A stretch of DNA of 35,211 bases from IMG/VR virus record IMGVR_UViG_3300021170_000048, positions 1 to 35,211 of that record; one strand, given 5' to 3'. Positions within the stretch are counted from its first letter, which is position 1. Each line of letters opens with the position of its first letter. The notes below the pieces were generated by a model. The model made no database searches, was not told where the DNA came from, and was given only the letters and a program-made list of their open reading frames with translations. Positions 13,824 to 21,578 of the stretch are shown here, piece after piece. The DNA comes from a virus. Both the position numbers and the translations under genes were made by a program.

Positions 13824-14138
13824 ATGGCTAAGAATTATGGTGGCCGTTCTGAAAGAGGTCAGGGTGGTTATAAAAGTCCCGGCGAAAGAAACAAAGCTTC
13901 AGGCGGAAATCGTCAAGAGGGCCGTGAAAATGGTAGTATGCCAAGCGGAGATATGGCTATGGCTGGTCTCAATCAAGGTGATATGAATCCACGTATTAAA
14001 GACTATCAGAAGCCAAGCAAAGATTTCTCTCAAGAGGGATTTAGCAAGACATTAGATTATATTGATCGTCAAGATAGATTCCAAGAAACTGAATCTTCTA
14101 CTGTAGAAAAACAGTCCTATCATGGGAGATACTCATAA
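13824..14138 (+). CDS. Hypothetical disordered basic protein (104 aa)
   Basis: AAAGAGGTG precedes the ATG. The sequence is Gly-, Ser-, Arg- and Lys-rich (RSERGQGGYKSPGERNKASG), with a helical segment near DFSQEGFSKTLDYIDRQDR. It overlaps the next gene by one base. Placed between portal and scaffold, it may be an internal head or assembly protein. No family recognised. Confidence 0.65.
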   Translation: MAKNYGGRSERGQGGYKSPGERNKASGGNRQEGRENGSMPSGDMAMAGLNQGDMNPRIKDYQKPSKDFSQEGFSKTLDYIDRQDRFQETESSTVEKQSYHGRYS

Positions 14139-14422
14139 TGGTTAAATCTAGTAAAGACAGATCGGGCTCAGGCGTTTTTACTACTTCTAACAAAGAAAGG
14201 TATCCTCAGAATAATGTATATCGAAAAGATACATTATCCAATAGGGAAGTGGGAAGCTCTGTACGACCTGGTCGGATAGAAATTCAAAGGGGGCCTGTAG
14301 ATCTTGACCAGCAATTTACACAAGGATTTCGCGTTCGTTCTGACACAACAATCAGAGACATGGATGATTTGGTAGAAAGACGCTGGGGTCAAACTATGAT
14401 TGAAGAAACACCAAAGCGATAA
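14138..14422 (+). CDS. Hypothetical basic protein (94 aa)
   Basis: The TAATG overlap with the previous gene indicates coupling. The first half is disordered and basic (KSSKDRSGSGVFTTSNKERY). The C-terminal half has DTTIRDMDDLVERRWGQTM, likely a helix. Position suggests head assembly; unknown family. Confidence 0.6.
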   Translation: MVKSSKDRSGSGVFTTSNKERYPQNNVYRKDTLSNREVGSSVRPGRIEIQRGPVDLDQQFTQGFRVRSDTTIRDMDDLVERRWGQTMIEETPKR

Positions 14423-14426
14423 ATTT

Positions 14427-14497
14427 AGGGTAGATGCTGAAGACAACGAAGCAAGCGGCAAAGTCGCCTAAGTAGTCGGTGAAAGTCCGGCCTCCCT
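14427..14497 (+). ncRNA. Candidate structured RNA element, copy 2
   Basis: In the gap between two head genes: AGGG (14427-14430) can pair with CCCT (14494-14497), enclosing TGCTGAAGACAA (14435-14446), a GCGGC-AAA-GTCGC hairpin (14455-14467) and a GTCGG-TGAAAGT-CCGGC hairpin (14475-14491). The blocks TGCTGA(A)GACAA and GGTGAAAGTCCGG are shared with 4726-4792, although the surrounding stems differ. The following gene starts 20 bases later. Confidence 0.55.
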
Positions 14498-14516
14498 TTT
14501 GTAAAGCAGGATTACA

Positions 14517-14699
14517 ATGGCTAAAGTGAAATGGATTCAGGAAGCTATAAAACACAAAGGTGCATTGCACAAAGAATTGCATGTGCCAGAAGATAAAAAG
14601 ATCTCTAAAAAGAAACTTAAAGCTGCAGAAAAGAAGGGTGGCAAAATTGGGAAGAGAGCGCGACTTGCAGAGACTTTAAAGTCATTTCATGGCAAGTGA
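14517..14699 (+). CDS. Conserved-type small basic head-region protein (60 aa)
   Basis: The pattern VKWIQEAIKHKGALHKELHV then KKISKKKLKAAEKKGGKIGK then RARLAETLK closely resembles a short basic protein common near head genes of many phages, whose role is not defined. AAAGCAGGATTACA precedes the ATG. It contains two short helices and many Lys, consistent with nucleic-acid contact. Confidence 0.75.
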   Translation: MAKVKWIQEAIKHKGALHKELHVPEDKKISKKKLKAAEKKGGKIGKRARLAETLKSFHGK

Positions 14700-14875
14700 A
14701 GTACGCTTATATAATCTTTGCCATCTGTAGCATCATTTGCTGTATAACGGAGATGATTGAAATTGCACTGGGGATTGAAATATGGTATTCCGATCATCTA
14801 CACAACATTTTGGATCATTTTGCTTTCTTACTTATTAATTATATCTCTTTGAAAGCTTATAGAAACGGCTATTAA
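14696..14875 (+). CDS. Small membrane protein, GTG start (59 aa)
   Basis: A GTG at 14696 overlaps the previous TGA (GTGA), and the frame runs 59 codons. Two hydrophobic segments (YAYIIFAICSIICC and LDHFAFLLINYISL) surround an acidic middle, consistent with a two-span or hairpin membrane protein. No independent Shine-Dalgarno site is visible, so coupling is assumed. It is a holin candidate by topology only. Confidence 0.5.
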   Translation: MKYAYIIFAICSIICCITEMIEIALGIEIWYSDHLHNILDHFAFLLINYISLKAYRNGY

Positions 14876-14898
14876 TTTAAAAATATTAATTAGGAAAT

Positions 14899-15012
14899 GT
14901 GGAAAAATTACCAAAACCAATCAGCAAGATAGCGCAAAGGCCAAAGAAAAAGACAGGCACAAAAATCAGTGCTAAACCCCCATTAATCCAACAAATGCCA
15001 TATAAAGGTTAA
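14899..15012 (+). CDS. Tiny basic protein, GTG start (37 aa)
   Basis: The frame starts at GTG 14899, with AGGA close upstream, and ends two bases before the next ATG. It is Lys- and Pro-rich (RPKKKTGTKISAKPP). Support is limited to position and composition, which resembles the small basic genes at 14517 and 20695. Confidence 0.4.
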   Translation: MEKLPKPISKIAQRPKKKTGTKISAKPPLIQQMPYKG

Positions 15013-15014
15013 TA

Positions 15015-15575
15015 ATGCCCAATCAATCATGGATTGATCCTTCTCGCGATACAATAGGCTCTATATATGCCAAAGCGCAGATCTACGGAGAAAAACAGCT
15101 TGTAGTAGGCGATATGAACTACGAGATGAAAAAAAGCCTAGCTGATGATCTTAATGATGCGATAAAGGATGGGACTAAAGATTTTGAAGGAAGACCCTTT
15201 TATATTAGAGTCTATGAAAAATGGGATCTTCAAATGAAGAAAGCTCTACTTAGACGTATGTATAAAATGGTTTATCGCCCATATCCAGAGGCTGATTCCC
15301 TTGTTTTTAAGGTTATTCCCTATGCTAATGATGTTTATTTTTGCTGGGAACTACCAGCGCGTCATGAGATGATCAATGAGCTTGGATGTCCGGAACTTTA
15401 TGATTCAGAAAGACTCCAAATGTATCGTGATTGGGAGAATATGAAACTTGAGAGATTTGGGTTTATTAAAGATGACTTAGGAAATTGGAAGGAAGCGCCA
15501 AATTTCCGTGGAGATCTTAAAATTTCACAACATAATGACAGGACAGCTACAGTTTCACTTGCTTCTTTGGTTTAG
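15015..15575 (+). CDS. Hypothetical head-region protein (186 aa)
   Basis: AAAGGTTAATA precedes the ATG. The sequence is a compact alpha/beta protein with FYIRVYEKWDLQMKKALLRR, VFKVIPYANDVYFCWELPAR and YRDWENMKLERFGF. It resembles unassigned proteins sitting between portal and capsid genes in podovirus-like phages, but I cannot name the family. Its stop overlaps by 4 bases the end of the opposite-strand zinc-finger gene. Confidence 0.65.
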   Translation: MPNQSWIDPSRDTIGSIYAKAQIYGEKQLVVGDMNYEMKKSLADDLNDAIKDGTKDFEGRPFYIRVYEKWDLQMKKALLRRMYKMVYRPYPEADSLVFKVIPYANDVYFCWELPARHEMINELGCPELYDSERLQMYRDWENMKLERFGFIKDDLGNWKEAPNFRGDLKISQHNDRTATVSLASLV

Positions 15576-15826
15576 AAAAATCCAGGAGCTCCCTTATACT
15601 CTTCAAGCCATAAATTTTGTCTAAGATTTTTAGTTCCTATCCTAGAACATTCTTCAGAGCAATATGAAATCCTTCTCTTAGCAAAGATGCTACATCCACA
15701 ATGTTTGCATTTTTTACTAGCTTTATCAGTGCCAGTTTTTTGCTTATAAACACATTTAAAGCATTTTTCCTGCTGCGGTAAGAAATCTTTATTATCAAGT
15801 TCTTTTTCGCATCCCTTGCAAAACAT
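15572..15826 (-). CDS. Opposite-strand zinc-finger protein inside the late operon (84 aa)
   Basis: Two Cys clusters: CKGCEKELDNKDFLPQQEKC followed by CVY, and CKHCGCSIFAKRRISYCSEE followed by C. The second matches a small treble-clef-like finger seen in phage proteins and resembles the 4408-4623 product. It is leftward within an otherwise rightward late operon, with its own promoter region at 15842-15879, so it looks like a moron. Function unknown; likely nucleic-acid binding. Confidence 0.75.
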   Translation of the reverse strand: MFCKGCEKELDNKDFLPQQEKCFKCVYKQKTGTDKASKKCKHCGCSIFAKRRISYCSEECSRIGTKNLRQNLWLEEYKGAPGFF

Positions 15827-15841
15827 ATAAACCTATATTTT

Positions 15842-15879
15842 GATTGACCTATAAAGGATTAATTCCTTATTTGTCAATC
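15842..15879 (-). promoter_or_regulatory. Promoter with nested inverted repeats
   Basis: On the minus strand TTGACA, a 17-base spacer and TTATAG give a good promoter for the zinc-finger gene. It lies within a 7-bp inverted repeat, GATTGAC (15842-15848) / GTCAATC (15873-15879), and an inner repeat AAGGA/TCCTT (15854-15868). The symmetry also gives a rightward TTGACC. The pattern suggests a regulated, self-contained insertion. Confidence 0.55.
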
Positions 15880-15947
15880 GAGCGTACACGGACATAGCTC
15901 ACCGTAGGCGTATTGTGGTTTAGCCAACCATCAACATAAGGAATTCA

Positions 15948-16694
15948 ATGACTGAAGAAACGATAAATAGCGAAGTACAAGAGGTAGCACCTCCAATCGA
16001 GACAAAAGTCAATGAAACAAGTGAGGCGCAAAAGCAAGAGCAGGTTTCTAACCAGCATCTAAAAGCTATGCGTCTTAAAAATGCCGAACTCGAAAAGAAA
16101 TTAAAAGAACGCGATCAGTTTTTTGAGCAGATGATGCAAGCACAGCTTGCCCAGAATGCTCCGAAAGCAGAAATCGATGAATTTGATTCTATTGGAGCCG
16201 AGGAATTTATTCCCAAAGGCAAAGTTGAAAAACTTGTTGAGAAAAAGGCTCAGAAATACGCCGAAGATATAGCTAAACGAGAAATCGAAAAGCATTATCA
16301 AAAGCAACAAGAAAATCAATTCATGGATCGTCTAAGTCGTCAGTTCTCAGATTTCTCCGAGGTCGTTAATGCGGAAACTTTAAGTTTACTCGAAGAAAAA
16401 GAACCTGAACTTGCTAAGTCCCTCGTGGAACTAAAAGATCCATACAAAATAGGGTTGCATTCATATAAATACATCAAAGCATTAAATATCGCTCAACAAG
16501 CGCCAGAATCAAGAAGGACCAAAGAGGTTGATAAGGCCATTGAAAAGAGTCAAAAAGCGGTCCCATCGCCTATGGCTTATGACAAGCGGCCTATCGCTGA
16601 AGCCTTCAAGATGACAGATGCTATGAAGAAAGATCTTTATCGTGAGATGCATGGATATGCTGCCTTAGCGGGTTCGGTTCCTGAAATGGGCTAA
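15948..16694 (+). CDS. Scaffolding protein (248 aa)
   Basis: It is located just upstream of the major capsid gene. The N-terminus is acidic and disordered, followed by a coiled coil (LKAMRLKNAELEKKLKERDQ), a Lys/Glu-rich helical middle and a basic C-terminus. This composition and position are typical of internal scaffolds that direct procapsid assembly. A short hairpin-rich leader (15880-15947) separates it from the moron promoter. AAGGAATTCA precedes the ATG. Confidence 0.8.
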   Translation: MTEETINSEVQEVAPPIETKVNETSEAQKQEQVSNQHLKAMRLKNAELEKKLKERDQFFEQMMQAQLAQNAPKAEIDEFDSIGAEEFIPKGKVEKLVEKKAQKYAEDIAKREIEKHYQKQQENQFMDRLSRQFSDFSEVVNAETLSLLEEKEPELAKSLVELKDPYKIGLHSYKYIKALNIAQQAPESRRTKEVDKAIEKSQKAVPSPMAYDKRPIAEAFKMTDAMKKDLYREMHGYAALAGSVPEMG

Positions 16695-16710
16695 GCCCAA
16701 AGGAACGTAG

Positions 16711-17658
16711 ATGACAGTATCTATTAGTACGCTGCCTCCACAAATTCAGCAGCGTTATAATGCGAAACTTCTGTCAACTCCAGAGCACAATTTAATTCAC
16801 CAATTATTTGCTACTCCTGTTGAGTTGCCAGACAATAACGGATTTATTGACCGTCAGAGCCGCTACGATAGACTAGATCTTTTTGAAGTGCCTTTAGATG
16901 ATGCTCAAAATAATCCTCCCCCACAATCGTTAAACCGTGTCGATGTTGACTGCCGTGTGAGAGTATATGCTACCTACATTGTGCTGACTCGACAAGTAAC
17001 GATTACTAATGAAGATCCTGTTCTTAATAGTGCTGCGGCACGTTTAGGGCAGAGTTTAAGAGAAACACAGGACGCCCTCCAGCGAGACAACTTGGAATCT
17101 TCAGCATCTATCATTAACTGCGTAAATGGTCAAAATGGCGATATTCCTACAGAAATGGCCATTGAAGACGTTGACGATGTGTTTACAGTGCTTCAGAACA
17201 ATAGTGGTGAGTATATTACTAATATCGTGGAAGCTGACCTGAAGTTCGGTACAAGTCCGATTGGCGATGCTTACGGATGCATGTTGACCTCTAGAATGAT
17301 CCCTGTCTTGTATAACATGACTGGTTTTGTCAAGAAGTTCCAGTATCCAAACATCAGTCAAACGCTTAGCACTGAACTTGGCGGCGCTAATAACGTGAGG
17401 TTCTTCATCTCTGAGCAGGGGTCGGTATCTGTCGGCGCTTCTATGCTCGGCAATGATATTGCAAACTGTTTTGTAGCTGCTAAGGAGTCTTATAAGGTTG
17501 TGTGGCAAGCAGGTGGTAAAGCTCGCTTTATCTATCTGCCTCCAGGATATAACAACGACCCATGTATGCTTCGTCATACTGCCGGTTGCTCGTTCTATCA
17601 AGGCCAGTGCATTACAAATGACCTATGGCTTCAAAACTTACGCTCAACAGGTATTTAA
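16711..17658 (+). CDS. Major capsid protein, N4-gp56-like (315 aa)
   Basis: Segments LTRQVTITNEDPVLNSAAAR, LGQSLRETQDALQRDNLESS and FGTSPIGDAYGCMLTSRMIP followed by VLY, with NVRFFISEQGS, resemble the N4-gp56 family of HK97-fold coat proteins. Position after the scaffold and AAAGGAACG before the ATG support it. About 300-400 residues is usual for the family, so the length fits. It builds the icosahedral shell. Confidence 0.85.
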   Translation: MTVSISTLPPQIQQRYNAKLLSTPEHNLIHQLFATPVELPDNNGFIDRQSRYDRLDLFEVPLDDAQNNPPPQSLNRVDVDCRVRVYATYIVLTRQVTITNEDPVLNSAAARLGQSLRETQDALQRDNLESSASIINCVNGQNGDIPTEMAIEDVDDVFTVLQNNSGEYITNIVEADLKFGTSPIGDAYGCMLTSRMIPVLYNMTGFVKKFQYPNISQTLSTELGGANNVRFFISEQGSVSVGASMLGNDIANCFVAAKESYKVVWQAGGKARFIYLPPGYNNDPCMLRHTAGCSFYQGQCITNDLWLQNLRSTGI

Positions 17659-17668
17659 GGAGGATCAT

Positions 17669-18769
17669 ATGGCATTACCTTTTAGTTTTATTGGAAAATG
17701 GGATTACACAAATCCTGCGACTCCGGTGGCTGTCAATATCCCAATGACAGATAAGCCCGATTGGGTTTTTGTCAAGAATTTGACGAATTGGGGCGATACA
17801 ACTGCCGTTACATCGATAGAATCTGAATGGTTTAGTTCGATGGCGCAGGGTGCATATATTGCTGAGAACCAGACAGTGACGACCAATGCATTGGCCAGCG
17901 CTGCTGGAACTAGTGGAGGCTTTACCTTCATTGATCAAACCAATCCTCCTACATTTGCTAAAGTTGCAGTAACTTCAGTTACAGTTACAAGCAGCCCCCC
18001 TTCTTCTTCAACTGTAGTAGTAGCTACAGGGAATACGGCAGGCTTGAATGTTGGCGATTATGTTCGTTTGATAAATATTACTAGCGCGCTTGAATTGAGT
18101 TCTATAGCTTTTCAAGTGACAGCAATAACAACCAATACCAACTTTTCACTTGGTATGATGGCAACCGCTGTAAATGCTGGCATGAGCGTTGCTTCAGGAA
18201 CAACGGGATTTTACCAAAAGGTTTATCCCGGTTTCATGTATCCAAAGCTTTCTCCAGTTTTGTATATCACTCAAGCAACACAGGCTAAAGTCTATTTCGC
18301 GCGGCCTAATGACTATAGTGTTGGTGAGCTAGTTGATTTTACAATTCCTGCGCCATATGGGATGACACAGCTTAGCTATTTGACTGGAACTCCAATTGCT
18401 GGAGCTACATCAAATCCTCCCGGAGCTGCTAGGGTGTTAGTTGTGACCAACACAGCTACAGAATCATCTATCACTATTAATTATGACACAACAGGCTTTA
18501 CGGCTTTCCAATTCCCTACTTCGGCAATATATTCTGTTGGAGCAAATGCATCTCCAGCGACATGTTATCCGGCGGGATCTGGAATTGTGCCCCTTAATGG
18601 TAGCGCAACGATTCCTCAAAGCCCCCCTGGAACCAACTTAGTTGATACATTTGATAATAAAGCACAATACGTTATGAACCTAGGTTTAAACGTTGTTGGG
18701 CCAGCAAACGCTAAGATGGTCGTAATGGCTTTTAAGGCAGATTTCAATAATGCGATTACTAATGCATAG
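17669..18769 (+). CDS. Structural protein downstream of the capsid gene (366 aa)
   Basis: I use ATG 17669 because AAGGAGG lies just upstream; the frame extends to 17498 inside the capsid gene. The protein is Thr/Ser/Ala-rich and beta-sheet-like. Residues about 190-340 share a domain with the 127-aa gene at 19176, including GMTQLS against GMIQLN and AGSGI with TFDN against AFDN. It could be a head decoration or tail component. No confident family. Confidence 0.7.
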   Translation: MALPFSFIGKWDYTNPATPVAVNIPMTDKPDWVFVKNLTNWGDTTAVTSIESEWFSSMAQGAYIAENQTVTTNALASAAGTSGGFTFIDQTNPPTFAKVAVTSVTVTSSPPSSSTVVVATGNTAGLNVGDYVRLINITSALELSSIAFQVTAITTNTNFSLGMMATAVNAGMSVASGTTGFYQKVYPGFMYPKLSPVLYITQATQAKVYFARPNDYSVGELVDFTIPAPYGMTQLSYLTGTPIAGATSNPPGAARVLVVTNTATESSITINYDTTGFTAFQFPTSAIYSVGANASPATCYPAGSGIVPLNGSATIPQSPPGTNLVDTFDNKAQYVMNLGLNVVGPANAKMVVMAFKADFNNAITNA

Positions 18770-18775
18770 TAATTT

Positions 18776-18798
18776 GGGAGGGGCAACTTACCCCTCCC
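18776..18798 (+). terminator. Strong hairpin in the late operon
   Basis: GGGAGGGG (18776-18783) and CCCCTCCC (18791-18798) form a perfect 8-bp stem with a 7-base loop, directly after the 366-aa gene. No U-tract follows, so it may be an RNA-stability or partial-termination element separating highly expressed head genes from later ones. Confidence 0.5.
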
Positions 18799-18816
18799 GC
18801 AAACAAAAGGTAAAAG

Positions 18817-19179
18817 ATGGAAATTTTAGAATTAAATAAAAAACAAAAAAACACGATGGACCCAGCAGGTATCGAAGCATTAAAAAAAGAGATGCGCAAA
18901 AAAGATGATAAAATGGTGAAGGGAAAATTTGAGTTTATCGATGCACAAGGCGGATTTTTTGAATGGTCTTATCGCAAGTATAAAGGGGAACTATTCCAAA
19001 AAATCAAGTTTTTTCATGGAGAGATCTGTGAAATTCCGATGGGCTGGGTAAAACATCTAAATAATACGATGAGAAAGGTTAGACGATACAATTTAGAATT
19101 GCCGGCAAGCGGAGGCAAAACTCCCAGGTCTTTTGAAATGCAATCACGAGTAAGATTTACACCAATGGAATATTTGTGA
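18817..19179 (+). CDS. Hypothetical head-region protein (120 aa)
   Basis: AAAAGGTAAAAG precedes the ATG. It has a Lys-rich helical start, then a beta segment with FIDAQGGFFEWSYRKYKGEL and FFHGEICEIPMGWVKHLNNT. The latter is reminiscent of small head-completion or tail-adaptor proteins in P22-like clusters, but I cannot place it with confidence. Confidence 0.6.
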   Translation: MEILELNKKQKNTMDPAGIEALKKEMRKKDDKMVKGKFEFIDAQGGFFEWSYRKYKGELFQKIKFFHGEICEIPMGWVKHLNNTMRKVRRYNLELPASGGKTPRSFEMQSRVRFTPMEYL

Positions 19180-19559
19180 GCTTTTTTATTCCATCAGATT
19201 TTGGGCCTCCATTTGGAGCTAATTTCATTCCTAACCTGCAATATATTTCGAATATTACGCAGGCATTGCAAGCAGTTGTGACTTTCACAGAAGATCACAA
19301 TTTCACTTTATGGGAATGGATTAGCTTCCGAGTGCCGCAAGGAAATGGAATGATTCAGCTTAATAATCAGAAAGGCCGGATCATTTCATTGACTCCAACA
19401 ACCGTTACAATTGATGTAAATACACTAGGATTTTTCCCATTTATTTCTTACAGTGATCCTCAGATTCCATGCGTAGCAGTCGCCGCAGGATCGGGGATAG
19501 AGCCGCAATTTGCAGCTACAACGCTAGAAGATGCGTTTGATAATGAGCCAACATTATGA
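19176..19559 (+). CDS. Structural protein, GTG start, paralogous to part of the 366-aa protein (127 aa)
   Basis: GTG 19176 overlaps the previous TGA. No ATG lies nearby in frame. The protein aligns by eye to the C-terminal domain of the 17669-18769 product: NITQALQAVVTF against YITQATQAKVYF, FRVPQGNGMIQLN against FTIPAPYGMTQLS, VTIDVNTLGF against ITINYDTTGF, and AGSGIEPQ. It appears to be a single-domain duplicate, presumably also a virion protein. Confidence 0.65.
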   Translation: MSFFIPSDFGPPFGANFIPNLQYISNITQALQAVVTFTEDHNFTLWEWISFRVPQGNGMIQLNNQKGRIISLTPTTVTIDVNTLGFFPFISYSDPQIPCVAVAAGSGIEPQFAATTLEDAFDNEPTL

Positions 19560-20698
19560 GCCTACAAACCTTCGTTCCAACATTTCCTCAGTTTCCAACT
19601 TTAACGGATGCCATAACCAAAACTAGACTTCTTACGGCATCATCAAACAATTTCCAGACGACAGATAGCTATATCGTTCAGCAAATGAATAGCTTTTATA
19701 CCTATGATCTGCCGGCAAAATTTCGCTCCCTTAAGCTTAAAGACATGTATACATTCACGACAAATGTGGGGCAAGATGTGTACCCATTTAATAGTGAACT
19801 TTACATCACGGTTGATAACCCATGCTATTGCGCTAAAAGAGAAATAAAGCTCTTCAACGACCCATGGAGCTTCTATGGGGCTAATTTCAATTGGCAAAGT
19901 CAGGAGATTTTCGCTTCTGGAACTAATGTGGCTGGTCCTTATTCAGGTATGACAATAGCTTCTCCAATTAGCCCTAGCGTTAACAATGATCCTGGCCCGG
20001 CAGATAATCCAAGTCTCTACTTCACTCAAGGGCGCGTCCAGAATATCCTTATAACGGCGAATGTAATAGGAACCAATGGAATTGGGCAAACGCAGAATGT
20101 AACCGATGATGGTCAGGGAAACCTTATTCAGATTTTTCAGACATCAAATAATACAAATCAGGAATACGGGTGGACATACTACCGACAATATGCATCAAGC
20201 ACGCCAGATATTCCCGGCAATGCTACGATCAATTATGCTACAGGTCAAATCACAGGATTAACTTTTGCTCAATCGATTCCACAGGGAACGCCAATAAGCA
20301 TCCAATACAATGCTAGGCAGACATCGCAGCCCTTAGCCATCATGTTCTATCAGAACCAATTTACGCTTGCCCCTATGCCCAGTGCAGGTTTCACCATCGA
20401 ATTAACCGCTTATAGATCGCCTATCAAAGCCCTATTAGCTCAAGGCGAAGCTAGTAATCCAGAACTTAGCGAATGGTGGGAAATTCTAGCAGTGGGAGCG
20501 GCTAAAAAGATCTTCGAGAATCGCCTTGATTCTGATGGTGTGATGTACATCGACAAGATGCTAAAAGAGCGCTATGACATCATAGAGACTCGCACTTATG
20601 CGTCTATTGGGCAAAGATCTATTTATACCATCTATACAGATCAACTAACCCAGAACTATGGTCAAACTGGTTTTGGGGTAAATTCAACAGGGCCATGA
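19556..20698 (+). CDS. Probable head-tail connector or tail adaptor (380 aa)
   Basis: The start overlaps the previous stop. The first 60 residues (ITKTRLLTASSNNFQTTDSY, FYTYDLPAKFRSLKLKDMYT) are helical with a strand. The middle is beta-rich and Asn/Thr-heavy, and the C-terminus (EWWEILAVGAAKKIFENRLD, MYIDKMLKERYDIIETRTYA) is helical. The helix-beta-helix layout, length and position between coat and tail genes fit a connector. The family could not be confirmed. Confidence 0.6.
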   Translation: MSLQTFVPTFPQFPTLTDAITKTRLLTASSNNFQTTDSYIVQQMNSFYTYDLPAKFRSLKLKDMYTFTTNVGQDVYPFNSELYITVDNPCYCAKREIKLFNDPWSFYGANFNWQSQEIFASGTNVAGPYSGMTIASPISPSVNNDPGPADNPSLYFTQGRVQNILITANVIGTNGIGQTQNVTDDGQGNLIQIFQTSNNTNQEYGWTYYRQYASSTPDIPGNATINYATGQITGLTFAQSIPQGTPISIQYNARQTSQPLAIMFYQNQFTLAPMPSAGFTIELTAYRSPIKALLAQGEASNPELSEWWEILAVGAAKKIFENRLDSDGVMYIDKMLKERYDIIETRTYASIGQRSIYTIYTDQLTQNYGQTGFGVNSTGP

Positions 20699-20784
20699 AG
20701 AAGAAAAAAAAGAAGATTAAAACGCCTCCGAGCAAACCTGTAAAACCATTAAATGAATATTTTCTAGGAAATTCCACAACATGA
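20695..20784 (+). CDS. Tiny Lys-rich protein (29 aa)
   Basis: The ATG overlaps the previous TGA. It begins with a run of six Lys and continues IKTPPSKPVKPLNEYFLGNS. Phase-perfect coupling on its upstream side, and the next gene's ribosome site at its end, support translation. Function unknown. Confidence 0.5.
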   Translation: MKKKKKKIKTPPSKPVKPLNEYFLGNSTT

Positions 20785-20790
20785 GGAAAT

Positions 20791-20928
20791 ATGGTAGTCA
20801 TTAAGGGAAAAGAAAAAAAGCTTAAGGAGCGCATTCAGCCTAGTAAACATGGCATGACAGCTAAGGCTAGGCGCATTCTTAAGAGACCTCAAGATAATCA
20901 ACCAATTGCAGCAGTGGCGGTGAGTTAA
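20791..20928 (+). CDS. Small basic protein (45 aa)
   Basis: GAGG precedes ATG 20791, and the stop overlaps the next ATG (TAATG). It is basic with KEKKLKERIQPSKHGMTAKA and RRILKRPQDNQPIA. It resembles other short basic head/tail-region proteins here; role unknown. Confidence 0.55.
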   Translation: MVVIKGKEKKLKERIQPSKHGMTAKARRILKRPQDNQPIAAVAVS

Positions 20929-21578
20929 TGGGAATACCTACCTATACAGAGGGCTATCCTCCAGACGGTTCTAGCCTTGGCACCACCAAAGCAGTGATCA
21001 GAGATAATCTTGATGGGACATTTTTGACTCTTGGTGTAGACCATGTGAATAATAATGGGGTCCCAGGGAGCAATCCTGCTGGTTATCACACTATTATTCA
21101 TGAAGTCACACAAACTTCTACACCAATGAAAATGTCAGGCGTTAATCAAATATTTTCTGGGGACCCAGCAGTTCTAGTAAATCCCCAAACTTCTAAACCG
21201 AATGGATCTCCTTCAGGCGATACTCAGTTATTTACATTAACAGGAGGGGGGGGGTTTTCCCAATTAACAGGTGGTTCAGCAGCTACAAATGGTTATCAAT
21301 GGATTGGAGGAGTATTAATACAATGGGGAGTAATTACAGGAATCAGTACGCCGTCAAATTCAAATGCTAGCGGTTCGGTGACTTTTACTTCTACTTCGCC
21401 TGCTGGTGTTGCATTCCCAAATAATTGTTTTGGCGTTCAATTGGCCTCATTTTTAAGTTCTGCGCCCGGGGGAGCATGGTCTTCTGGGATAAGTGCATAT
21501 AGTCCTACCGGTTTTAGTTGGTACACCCGTGGATCATCTGCTTTAACACAATTAAACTGGTTTGCAATAGGCAATTAA
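20928..21578 (+). CDS. Tail protein with gp53-like C-terminal domain (216 aa)
   Basis: The C-terminal 95 residues show NGYQWIGGVLIQWGVITG, then VAFPNNCFGVQLA, and end with LTQLNWFAIGN. This pattern is typical of a tail-fibre tip domain (the gp53-like C-terminal domain) of many tailed phages. The N-terminal half (DNLDGTFLTLGVDHVNNNGV) may attach to the tail. A receptor-contact role is likely. It overlaps both neighbours by a single base. Confidence 0.75.
   Translation: MGIPTYTEGYPPDGSSLGTTKAVIRDNLDGTFLTLGVDHVNNNGVPGSNPAGYHTIIHEVTQTSTPMKMSGVNQIFSGDPAVLVNPQTSKPNGSPSGDTQLFTLTGGGGFSQLTGGSAATNGYQWIGGVLIQWGVITGISTPSNSNASGSVTFTSTSPAGVAFPNNCFGVQLASFLSSAPGGAWSSGISAYSPTGFSWYTRGSSALTQLNWFAIGN

Noticed and set aside
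17101-17601. 166-aa opposite-strand frame inside the major capsid gene
   Set aside because: It is a shadow of the well-supported capsid frame and lacks any motif.
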